Source: Muribaculaceae bacterium
GTDB lineage: Bacteria; Bacteroidota; Bacteroidia; Bacteroidales; Muribaculaceae
Reading direction: 5' to 3'
DNA: 5,556 nucleotides
Assembly: GCA_009775365.1 (NCBI GenBank)
Contig: VSPM01000115.1
Location: 1-5,556 of the forward strand
The notes beneath the pieces were generated by a model, which was given only the letters and a program-made list of their open reading frames with translations, had not been told where the DNA came from and ran no database searches. The translations under genes were made by a program, and so were the position numbers. How positions within the stretch are numbered: the stretch's first letter is position 1; every line of letters begins with the position of its first letter. This document shows, one piece after another, positions 1-5,447 of this stretch.

Positions 1-56
1 ATTCCATGCTTGAATATCCTGAAATTTGAAGTTGAAATTATTCAAAAACATTTAAC

Positions 57-70
57 CGTACAAATGTACG
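57..70. repeat. Short palindrome, possible operator
   Basis: Two 6-bp arms (CGTACA and TGTACG) flank an AA spacer, giving a perfect inverted repeat. It lies just upstream of the candidate plus-strand -7 box at 79-86, where a repressor could block polymerase. On the minus strand it contains TACATTTG (68-61), which also fits the Bacteroidetes -7 consensus, so it could serve a divergent gene beyond the left edge. An ATG on the minus strand at 7-5 would fit such a gene, but only seven bases of it are visible. The palindrome is seen directly; the operator role is inference. Confidence 0.35.
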
Positions 71-78
71 ACATTACA

Positions 79-86
79 TATTTTTG
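79..86 (+). promoter_or_regulatory. Candidate -7 box for the AI-2E family gene
   Basis: TATTTTTG matches the Bacteroidetes -7 consensus TAnnTTTG exactly. The expected -33 TTTG is not present at the usual 19-21 nt spacing; the nearest match is TTTA at 51-54, with a 24-nt spacer. If used, transcription would begin near 93 and leave a leader of about 125 nt containing the hairpin at 156-186. Confidence 0.35.
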
Positions 87-155
87 ATACACAGCCAACA
101 CACAGGCAATGAACATTTTCGATGGATTAATGTCTGTTGATTGTCAATACGGAGA

Positions 156-186
156 GAGTGCGGCAAACCTTATGTGGGCCGCACTC
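156..186 (+). promoter_or_regulatory. Leader hairpin upstream of the AI-2E family gene
   Basis: GAGTGCGGC (156-164) and GCCGCACTC (178-186) are a perfect 9-bp GC-rich inverted repeat around a 13-nt loop. It ends 34 nt before the chosen ATG at 221. No T tract follows, so it is not a typical intrinsic terminator. It may be a structured 5' leader that affects translation or RNA stability, but it matches no riboswitch class I recognise. Its presence argues that 137-220 is leader rather than coding sequence. Confidence 0.5.
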
Positions 187-220
187 GTTATATAGGAAAC
201 TTAATTTAAATAAAAACCAT

Positions 221-1336
221 ATGGCAAGACCATTTACTTTCGACCGCGTAATTAGAATGCTTATCGCTTTGGCGATAACTGCGGCCGCTGTCTGGCTCAC
301 AGGGGTGCTGAAAAATGTGCTCCTTCCATTTTGCCTTGCTTGCCTTCTTTCATATATCCTTGAGCCTTTTGTTGAATTTAATCAGCGTCTGCTCCATGTG
401 AAAGGGAGGGTGCTTGCGGTGTTTATAACATTATTCGATGTTGCATTGGTGGTGTGCTGCCTGCTCTATTTTTTTATGCCTACCGTCATTGACGAGATTC
501 ATCAGATGGGCGATATGATAAACTCATATTCTTCAAAAAGCATAAGCCTTCCGTTCCTTCCTGAAGATGTGTCGAAAATGATTGAAAGCAAGTTTAATCT
601 TTCGCAGCTTCTCGAACAACTGGAGAATGGCAAAGTTCCCACTTGGCTCGACAAAGGGGAGACCCTCGTGTCTTCTTCTATAGAAGTGCTGCTGCATTCT
701 CTTGAGTGGCTGCTTACATTCATTTATGTGATATTTATTCTTATTGACTACGACAAGTTAGGCGACGGTTTTTTTCTGCTTATTCCTGTGAAGTATCGCG
801 CTGCAGTCACACAGATTGCAAACGACGTGAAAGAAAGCATGAATAAATATTTTCGCAGCCAACTTCTCATAGCCACATGCGCGGCAGTGTTTTATTGCAT
901 TGGCTTCACAATTGTGGGTCTTCCTATGTCGATAGTGATGGGAATTGTGGTCGGCATTCTTTACATGATACCATATTTTCAATATATCACGCTCATTCCG
1001 GTGATTGCCATATGTTTCATAACTTCACTCGACGGGAGTGTGGACTTCTGGAGAATGCTTGGGGAGTGCGGGCTTGTGTACGTAGTGAGCCAATGTATCT
1101 GTGACTACATCCTCACTCCAAAAATCATGGGTAAATCATTAGGGCTGAACCCTGCCATAATCCTTCTTTCACTGTCAATATGGGGCACACTTTTAGGCAT
1201 AATCGGAATGATTATCGCTCTGCCTCTCACAACGCTCATACTTGTGTATTATAAAAAGGTTATTATTGACCACATCCCACTTTCAGAGCCTACTTTTCCT
1301 GAAAGCCGGCAAGACACGGCAGTCAACAACACATAA
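221..1336 (+). CDS. AI-2E/PerM family (DUF20) membrane transporter
   Basis: This 371-residue inner-membrane protein belongs to the AI-2E transporter (PerM, PF01594) family. Members include TqsA, linked to autoinducer-2 export, and Na+/H+ antiporter-like proteins, so the substrate cannot be read from the sequence. Hydrophobic segments lie near residues 10-30, 32-50, 66-89, 156-178, 213-235, 238-268, 282-298 and 309-341, close to the family's eight. The variable soluble loop occupies about 91-155. The family core is clear: YFRSQLLIA (210-218), PYFQY (251-255), and the C-terminal LTPKIMGKSLGLNPAI stretch followed by the GxxGxxxALP helix. I chose ATG 221 because MARPFTFDR begins like relatives. 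An in-frame TTG at 137 would only add 28 residues encoded across the leader hairpin. The gene is convergent with prfC and appears monocistronic. It looks intact. Confidence 0.93.
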   Translation: MARPFTFDRVIRMLIALAITAAAVWLTGVLKNVLLPFCLACLLSYILEPFVEFNQRLLHVKGRVLAVFITLFDVALVVCCLLYFFMPTVIDEIHQMGDMINSYSSKSISLPFLPEDVSKMIESKFNLSQLLEQLENGKVPTWLDKGETLVSSSIEVLLHSLEWLLTFIYVIFILIDYDKLGDGFFLLIPVKYRAAVTQIANDVKESMNKYFRSQLLIATCAAVFYCIGFTIVGLPMSIVMGIVVGILYMIPYFQYITLIPVIAICFITSLDGSVDFWRMLGECGLVYVVSQCICDYILTPKIMGKSLGLNPAIILLSLSIWGTLLGIIGMIIALPLTTLILVYYKKVIIDHIPLSEPTFPESRQDTAVNNT

Positions 1337-1399
1337 ACTATGTTTTACAATTTATTCCAAGAAAAGGGGTGCATAAGCATACTCTCAATGAGATAATAA

Positions 1400-1439
1400 A
1401 AATGAGGAGTCATCCGTGAATGCAGATGGCTCCTCATTT
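1400..1439. terminator. Bidirectional intrinsic terminator between convergent genes
   Basis: Positions 1400-1414 pair with 1425-1439 over 15 bp, with a single T1410/G1429 mismatch that forms a G-U wobble in the plus-strand RNA. The loop is 10 nt. T-rich sequence follows on the plus strand (TTTATTTG), and an A-rich run precedes it (ATAATAAAAATG), giving a T tract for minus-strand transcripts. It lies 63 nt after the AI-2E family gene and 13 nt after the prfC stop, so it can end both transcripts. Confidence 0.88.
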
Positions 1440-1452
1440 ATTTGAACACGCC

Positions 1453-3036
1453 TTAAAACTCGCTTGCAAAATGGAATTTAATCTTGGGATGGTCATTGCG
1501 AGCCATCTGAAGCACATAGTTGGAGTCGGCAAGGAACACGTCGCGGCCCTCTTTGTCGGTAGCCATGAACTGATGCTTACGCTTCTTGAAAGCTGCAAGA
1601 GCCTCTTCGTCGTCACTTTCTATCCAGCAGGCTTTATACAGGCTGATAGGCTCCCAACGGCATTGAGCGCCATATTCATGAAGAAGCCTGTATTGAATCA
1701 CCTCAAACTGTAGCTGGCCAACAGTACCGATGATCTTTCGTCCGTTGAAACTGTTTGTAAACATCTGCGCCACACCCTCATCCATCAATTGCCTTATGCC
1801 CTTGTCGAGCTGTTTGGCTTTCATCGGGTCGGCGTTTTCAATATATTTGAACATTTCAGGCGAGAACGATGGCAGTCCCTTGAAGTGCAATAATTCTCCG
1901 GATGTCAGGGTATCGCCGATTTTGAAATTGCCTGTGTCGGGAATACCGACAATATCACCGGGGTATGCTTCGTCTACGATATTCTTTTTCTGCGCCATAA
2001 ATGCAGTTGGAGCTGCAAAACGCATCATTTTATCGCTGCGCACATGCCGATAGTTGACATTGCGTTCAAATTTACCTGAGCAAATTTTTACAAACGCTAT
2101 ACAAGAACGATGATTCGGGTCCATGTTCGCGTGAATCTTAAACACAAAACCCGAGAACGCCTCTTCTTCCGGCTTGACTGTGCGCTCGACTGAGTCAATA
2201 GGTCGAGGTGAGGGAGCTATTTTCACAAAACAATCCAAAAGCTCCTTCACTCCAAATGTGTTTAATGCTGAACCAAAAAAGACCGGGGCTACTTTACCTG
2301 CAAGATAATCCTCCACATTAAACTCCGGATAAACTCCGTCTATAAGTTCAAGGTCCTCTCTGAGTTTTGTGGCATCGGCTTCGCCAATAAGTTCATCAAC
2401 AAGCGGTGAATTCACGTCTTCAATCTCTACTCGCTCGCTTATGGTCTGCTTTGACGGAGTAAACAAGTCAAGTCCCTGCTCATAGATGTTGTAGACCCCC
2501 TTGAATTTTGCCCCGATATTAATAGGCCATGACAACGGGCGCACGCCAATCTGCAGCTCCTGTTCCAACTCGTCAAGAATATCAAACGGGTCGCGGCCTT
2601 CACGGTCAAGCTTATTCACAAAAATAATCACAGGAGTGTTTCTCATTCTACACACTTCCATCAGTCGGCGGGTCTGTGTCTCCACGCCTTTTGCAACGTC
2701 GACCACAATAATTACTGAGTCAACAGCTGTAAGAGTGCGGAAGGTGTCTTCCGCGAAGTCCTGGTGACCGGGGGTGTCAAGAATGTTTATTTTGTAGTCT
2801 CCATAGTTAAACCCCATCACAGAAGTTGCAACAGAGATGCCCCTCTGCTTTTCGATCTCCATCCAGTCGGAAGTGGCCGTCTTTTTAATTTTATTGCTTT
2901 TTACCGCGCCGGCCACGTGAATGGCGCCACCGAAAAGAAGAAGTTTTTCTGTGAGTGTAGTCTTACCCGCGTCGGGATGCGAGATGATTGCAAACGTTCT
3001 TCGTTTTGCTATTTCTTTATTTAGTTCGTCGCTCAT
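1453..3036 (-). CDS. prfC: Peptide chain release factor 3 (RF3)
   Basis: This 527-residue cytoplasmic translational GTPase recycles class I release factors (RF1/RF2) from the ribosome after peptide release. Length and sequence follow E. coli RF3 (529 aa) from end to end. The GTPase motifs are intact: P-loop SHPDAGKT (19-26), switch I region around EKQRGIS (62-68), DTPGH (87-91) and NKLD (141-144). The RF3-typical VFFGSALNTFGV, FKIHANMDPNHR and EAYPGDIVG stretches follow in domain II, and the C-terminal domain III is complete. The RF3 P-loop and the PxxHR segment separate it from EF-G. The start is ATG with an A/T-rich leader and no Shine-Dalgarno site. The DUF4924 gene lies 69 nt upstream on the same strand, so the two may be cotranscribed. 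Transcription ends at the shared hairpin 13 nt downstream. Confidence 0.97.
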   Translation of the reverse strand: MSDELNKEIAKRRTFAIISHPDAGKTTLTEKLLLFGGAIHVAGAVKSNKIKKTATSDWMEIEKQRGISVATSVMGFNYGDYKINILDTPGHQDFAEDTFRTLTAVDSVIIVVDVAKGVETQTRRLMEVCRMRNTPVIIFVNKLDREGRDPFDILDELEQELQIGVRPLSWPINIGAKFKGVYNIYEQGLDLFTPSKQTISERVEIEDVNSPLVDELIGEADATKLREDLELIDGVYPEFNVEDYLAGKVAPVFFGSALNTFGVKELLDCFVKIAPSPRPIDSVERTVKPEEEAFSGFVFKIHANMDPNHRSCIAFVKICSGKFERNVNYRHVRSDKMMRFAAPTAFMAQKKNIVDEAYPGDIVGIPDTGNFKIGDTLTSGELLHFKGLPSFSPEMFKYIENADPMKAKQLDKGIRQLMDEGVAQMFTNSFNGRKIIGTVGQLQFEVIQYRLLHEYGAQCRWEPISLYKACWIESDDEEALAAFKKRKHQFMATDKEGRDVFLADSNYVLQMARNDHPKIKFHFASEF

Positions 3037-3053
3037 ATCTATTTATGTTCTAT

Positions 3054-3085
3054 AAAAAGTATAAAAGGTAGACTTTTAATCCAAT
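3054..3085 (-). promoter_or_regulatory. Weak candidate promoter for prfC
   Basis: On the minus strand, ATTG (3085-3082) and TACTTTTT (3061-3054) are separated by 20 nt. Each differs by one base from the Bacteroidetes TTTG and TAnnTTTG boxes. Transcription would start roughly 10 nt before the prfC ATG. It could give prfC its own expression in addition to read-through from the DUF4924 gene, but AT-rich gaps often yield such near matches. Confidence 0.3.
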
Positions 3086-3105
3086 TCTACGTTACTGTTC
3101 TCAAA

Positions 3106-3663
3106 TTATTCCCGGCTATCGTCAAACAGTTGATTGTTAAAGTCTTTTTTATAATAATGAGACAGGAGTGCAAGAAACTTAGAAATCTGGGAAGCCGCAT
3201 CAAGAGTTTCCTTAGAAATTTCTTTGCCTTGCAAACGAAGCATCAGAATGCCATAAAGAGCATTGAAACAAGTTTCAATCTCACCGGCTTTATTATCACC
3301 GGCCTTAGCTCTCAATTCGACAATTATAGGCAAAGTGTGATAAAACTGCGCGGAATATGCAGCAAACTTAGGGTCAGACAGCAGACGCCGGTGAATGTCA
3401 TCAAGAGCAATGACAACATTTTTATTAATCTGCAAATGTCCGGTCTTGACCACGTCTTCTCTGCGCATCATGTCGATAAGAGATTCATACCATTCCCTCA
3501 TGTCCTTGCGCTGAGCGTCGTCAATATTTCTATAATTGTCGATTATAGAAGACTGGATTTTGTCAATATCAAGATCATTGGCCCTTATCAAGTCTTCTAT
3601 CTGCCACATATAAAGCAGATACTCTGCTATATTTTCTCTTTTCTTTGCTGAAGCTGTAATCAT
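3106..3663 (-). CDS. DUF4924 family protein, function unknown
   Basis: This 185-residue protein is soluble, mostly helical and charged, with no signal peptide or membrane segment. I recognise it as DUF4924, a family restricted to Bacteroidetes. Typical features are the N-terminal KREN-IAEYLLYMWQIEDLIRA helix (about 8-29), REWYESLIDMM in the middle (56-66), and the C-terminal ISKFLALLSHYYKKDF segment. Length is normal for the family and no lesion is visible. No biochemical role is known to me. The strong promoter at 3696-3727 ends about 33 nt before the ATG. prfC follows after 69 nt on the same strand, suggesting a shared transcript. From memory, other Bacteroidales often carry an rfbD gene between these two; it is absent here. 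Confidence 0.88.
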   Translation of the reverse strand: MITASAKKRENIAEYLLYMWQIEDLIRANDLDIDKIQSSIIDNYRNIDDAQRKDMREWYESLIDMMRREDVVKTGHLQINKNVVIALDDIHRRLLSDPKFAAYSAQFYHTLPIIVELRAKAGDNKAGEIETCFNALYGILMLRLQGKEISKETLDAASQISKFLALLSHYYKKDFNNQLFDDSRE

Positions 3664-3695
3664 ATCAAAATAGGGGAGAGCATTATTTGAGACTG

Positions 3696-3727
3696 CAAAA
3701 TTAATGAATATTCAGATAGTTGGCAAA
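3696..3727 (-). promoter_or_regulatory. Bacteroidetes housekeeping-type promoter for the DUF4924 gene
   Basis: On the minus strand TTTG (3727-3724), a 20-nt spacer and TAATTTTG (3703-3696) match the Bacteroidetes -33/-7 consensus without mismatch. The predicted start lies near 3690, giving a leader of roughly 25 nt before the ATG at 3663. This is the clearest promoter in the window. It marks intact sequence up to about 3727, just beside the degraded locus. Confidence 0.72.
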
Positions 3728-3749
3728 TTTTAAGCTACATCTATATCAC

Positions 3750-3806
3750 TATGAAGCGACGCACGCCCATACTTATATAGACATGCGCCGCATCACTTGC
3801 TTCATA
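3750..3806. repeat. Inverted repeat at the left border of the degraded locus
   Basis: TATGAAGC (3750-3757) and GCTTCATA (3799-3806) are perfect 8-bp arms 41 nt apart. The right arm includes the ATG that follows the efflux gene tail on the minus strand. It could be a rearrangement scar or a weak transcript-end structure. Eight-base arms at this distance can also arise by chance. Confidence 0.35.
3773..3805 (-). pseudogene. Possible 10-codon start of a lost gene after the efflux gene
   Basis: An ATG lies 6 nt after the TAA of the efflux gene tail (3814-3812), the spacing expected for the next gene of an operon. It reads MKQVMRRMSI and then a stop. Basic residues at the N-terminus would suit a membrane sensor kinase, and kinases follow OMF genes in some Bacteroidales operons. 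The peptide is too short to identify, and it may be chance. Confidence 0.22.
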
Positions 3807-3811
3807 AGAAT

Positions 3812-4314
3812 TTATTTCCCTCCCCCAAGCGCATGATAGAGAGTAATAATGCCGGCAATTCGTCAGCCGAAACCGCTGCTGCCGCCGCTCCGCGCTTTGC
3901 CGCCGTCAGTTTGCCGAATATGTCAACCTCACACGAGGCGTTGAGTCCGACGTTGTATGTCTTGGTCGTAAGTCCATCATAGCGCGTGATATTGCCGTCA
4001 TCTCCGAGATTGAGCGACGGGAAGTAAGCTAATTTCGCCGCTCCCAGCGAGGCGAGAGCCTGCTCGGTTCGCAACTGCGCCACCTGATAGTCGGTATTGT
4101 TCACCAATGCCGTGTCAATCAGCGACCGTAAATCCGGATCGGTGAAAAACTCGTGCCACGCTATTGTAGCCAATGATGCTGTATCAGTCGCTTCTATATC
4201 GTTACCATACAAAGCCGTTCTTACTTCGGTCACCGGCTGATATTTTCGATAGGCCCCGAAGGATGTGAGTAACAATCCTGCGAGTGCCGTCATTATAATC
4301 TTATTTTTCATCAT
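3812..4314 (-). pseudogene. Outer-membrane efflux (TolC/OprM-type) lipoprotein, internally deleted
   Basis: An intact gene would encode the outer-membrane channel of a tripartite RND pump, usually about 450-480 residues. Here the first ~150 codons read as an OMF protein: export signal (MKNKIIMTALAGLLLTS from ATG 4311), KYQPVTEV, WHEFFTDPDLRSLI (52-65), the NNTDYQVAQLR helix (71-81), AAKLAYFPSL (91-100) and EVDIFGKL (128-135). Between about 3852 and 3880 this joins the end of the same kind of gene in a different frame: GIITLYHALGGGK and TAA (3853-3812), the family's usual C-terminus. Roughly 300 codons are therefore missing. The original frame runs on to a TGA at 3804-3802, giving a nonsense tail. 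The lipobox Cys is Phe18 (TTC at 4260-4258), and a usually aromatic position before EVDIFG is Cys127. Start ATG 4314 or 4311 overlaps the end of the upstream remnant by up to 14 nt, as in coupled operons. Confidence 0.88.
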
Positions 4315-4399
4315 CTTTCTGCTTTTTAAGGTTGGCAACTCTTTCAAGCTCCGCACTCATAGCCCAGTCAGGGTTCTTTACTTCCACGGGGCGGAACCG
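4301..4399 (-). pseudogene. C-terminal tail of the gene upstream of the efflux channel
   Basis: A minus-strand frame ends at TAA 4303-4301, overlapping the efflux channel start, and reads VEVKNPDWAMSAELERV followed by a lysine-rich, acidic tail ending KKQKDDEK. The frame opens only at 4399 after a TAG (4402-4400), so just 32 codons remain and no start is visible. The tail itself is not a family I recognise. The 14-nt overlap with an OMF gene suggests it ended the RND pump permease gene, since that gene usually precedes the OMF. It abuts the oppositely oriented kinase remnant. Confidence 0.5.
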
Positions 4400-4409
4400 C
4401 TATTCCGCC
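4390..4409. repeat. Inverted repeat at the junction of two opposed gene remnants
   Basis: GGCGGAA (4390-4396) and TTCCGCC (4403-4409) form a perfect 7-bp inverted repeat around a 6-nt centre. It lies exactly where the minus-strand remnant ends and the plus-strand kinase homology begins. It may have helped form the junction or be a by-product of it. Confidence 0.5.
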
Positions 4410-4665
4410 GGCCTCTTTACAACTGCTTGTTGAAAATGCTTTCAAACATAACGCATTCCCGAAAGAAAGCCCGTTGGTAATAGATATGATGCTTGATGAA
4501 GAACGTATAGTAGTGCGTAACCTTAAACAGCCATTAGTGTCTGCTGCCGAATCAACCGGTATCGGCCTTGCAAATATCGTAAGCAGATATTCGTTGCTGG
4601 GTACCAAAGAAGTTGAAATTGAAGATTCCGAGCATTTCTATTCGGTAAGTCTACCAATGCTATAA
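4396..4665 (+). pseudogene. C-terminal fragment of a LytS/YehU-type sensor histidine kinase
   Basis: The last ~89 codons of a histidine kinase remain, ending in TAA at 4663-4665. The ATPase N box IPPASLQLLVENAFKHN (4402-4452), the G box STGIGLANIVSRYSLL (4552-4599) and the closing FYSVSLPML are well preserved and typical of LytS-type kinases paired with LytTR regulators. The membrane region and the His-containing phosphoacceptor segment (normally LxxQINPHFLFN) are absent, and no credible start codon exists, so it cannot signal. An in-frame TTG at 4474 would begin inside the ATPase fold and is not a real start. The response regulator remnant begins 4 nt downstream. The left edge (about 4390-4402) is a sharp rearrangement junction. 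Confidence 0.9.
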
Positions 4666-4669
4666 ATTA

Positions 4670-4881
4670 ATGAATATGAATATATTGATTATTGAAGTCG
4701 AGAAACATAACGCCGACAGGCTGATGCGTCTGCTCAGCAGTTACGAAGACAACATTATCATCTATGGTCCGCTGACAAGCGTTGTCGAGGTGCGCGATTT
4801 TTTCAACAGCAATACCCTGATGCCGAAATTATAGTTGGCAAAGAAAAGGCAACTCGTTTTAAACAGTGGCTCGATCACTGA
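4670..4881 (+). pseudogene. LytTR-type response regulator, internally deleted
   Basis: An intact regulator would be about 240-250 residues: a phosphoacceptor receiver domain followed by a LytTR DNA-binding domain. From ATG 4676 (or 4670) the start reads MNILIIEVEKHNADRLMRLL and continues to GPLTSVVEVRDFF, typical of receiver N-termini. Around 4807-4816 it joins the end of a LytTR domain in a different frame: QYPDAEIIVGKEKATRF, then KQWLDH and TGA (4879-4881). The first frame stops at TAG 4832-4834. About 175 codons are missing, including the phosphorylated Asp and nearly all of the DNA-binding domain. In addition the conserved acidic-pocket Asp is Val8 (GTC at 4697-4699). It follows the kinase fragment by 4 nt, as in an original kinase-regulator pair. 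Confidence 0.85.
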
Positions 4882-4964
4882 ATTTTAAACTCTAATCGCT
4901 TGGTCAGCAGTTTTATTCTCAATTATGCTCATGTCAATCAACAATTCCTATTGCATAAGCAACG

Positions 4965-5393
4965 TCATAGTTTTTTTGCTTTGATACGAACGGAATCAGG
5001 CCTATGCTTCAACAATGAATCTGATTTTTCATGATGAACACTCAAGGAATCCTTGACAAGAACTTCCGGCGGTTTTATATCGACAACAGCCGGTGAGAGC
5101 GGATGGCTCACCGGAGTCTGAATGATATTGTTGTATGACAATTGAAAAAAGGTGAGTATTACACCGCCTGCAACCAGCTGCGCTATCAATCCCCAGCAAA
5201 ATTTATAGCATTTTTGTCTGAAGCCATGCACAAGTCTTATTGCAGACACTACACAAATCAAGGCGAATAGCATCCATGCAATCCATAACGAGAATAGGTT
5301 ACATGCTGTGCAAATCTCTATCAGCAAGGGAACAGTCAGCAATGCTGAGATAGCGAAAACTGTGCCGGAATATGGGAATACAGGTTTTTTCAT
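4965..5393 (-). CDS. Hypothetical three-helix membrane protein
   Basis: This 142-residue protein is of no family I recognise. Three hydrophobic segments lie near residues 10-30, 34-55 and 66-86, followed by a hydrophilic tail of about 55 residues that begins with a Pro-rich stretch (TPVSHPLSPAVVDIKPPE) and ends strongly basic (RIKAKKL). Five cysteines lie in or near the membrane part: C28 and C31 (a CxxC), C47, C62 and C66. By the positive-inside rule the basic tail may be cytoplasmic, but a short basic stretch at 53-64 complicates this. The start is ATG with an AT-rich leader and no Shine-Dalgarno site. Both neighbours are dead or unassigned, so context gives no role. The frame is clean and the composition protein-like, which favours a real gene. 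Confidence 0.7.
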   Translation of the reverse strand: MKKPVFPYSGTVFAISALLTVPLLIEICTACNLFSLWIAWMLFALICVVSAIRLVHGFRQKCYKFCWGLIAQLVAGGVILTFFQLSYNNIIQTPVSHPLSPAVVDIKPPEVLVKDSLSVHHEKSDSLLKHRPDSVRIKAKKL

Positions 5394-5409
5394 TGTTATC
5401 AGTTTTTAT

Positions 5410-5421
5410 ATTGTTAACAAT
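5410..5421. repeat. 12-bp perfect palindrome upstream of the membrane protein gene
   Basis: ATTGTTAACAAT is its own reverse complement. It overlaps the candidate -7 box at 5425-5418 and ends 16 nt before the ATG of the minus-strand gene, a plausible operator site. About one such palindrome is expected by chance in a window this size. Confidence 0.3.
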
Positions 5422-5447
5422 TTTAAACATCTATATGTTGAGACAAA
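5418..5447 (-). promoter_or_regulatory. Candidate promoter for the hypothetical membrane protein
   Basis: On the minus strand TTTG (5447-5444) is followed after 18 nt by TAAAATTG (5425-5418), one base off TAnnTTTG. The spacer is slightly shorter than the usual 19-21 nt. The predicted start lies about 20 nt before the ATG at 5393. Confidence 0.4.

Noticed and set aside
1..7. Divergent gene beginning at ATG 7-5 on the minus strand
   Set aside because: A -7-like box on the minus strand (68-61) is suggestive, but only seven bases of coding sequence are visible and no -33 box is found.
156..186. Intrinsic terminator
   Set aside because: The stem is strong but no T tract follows on either strand, and a gene starts 34 nt later.
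137..220. TTG start giving a 399-residue AI-2E family protein
   Set aside because: The extra 28 codons resemble no family N-terminus and span a perfect leader hairpin. ATG 221 starts a typical family N-terminus.
2501..3024. Plus-strand ORFs opposite prfC
   Set aside because: They are antisense shadows of a fully conserved RF3 gene.
3130..3651. 173-residue plus-strand ORF opposite the DUF4924 gene
   Set aside because: It is the antisense shadow of a recognised family protein, with no promoter and no recognisable motif.
3802..4356. Intact 184-residue OMF protein starting at ATG 4356
   Set aside because: Residues before MMKNK read the upstream gene tail in another frame. The last ~30 residues are out of frame with the true C-terminus, so it is a remnant.
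4474..4665. Small 63-residue protein from TTG
   Set aside because: It is the end of a histidine kinase ATPase domain. Kinase homology continues upstream of the TTG, so this is not a real start.
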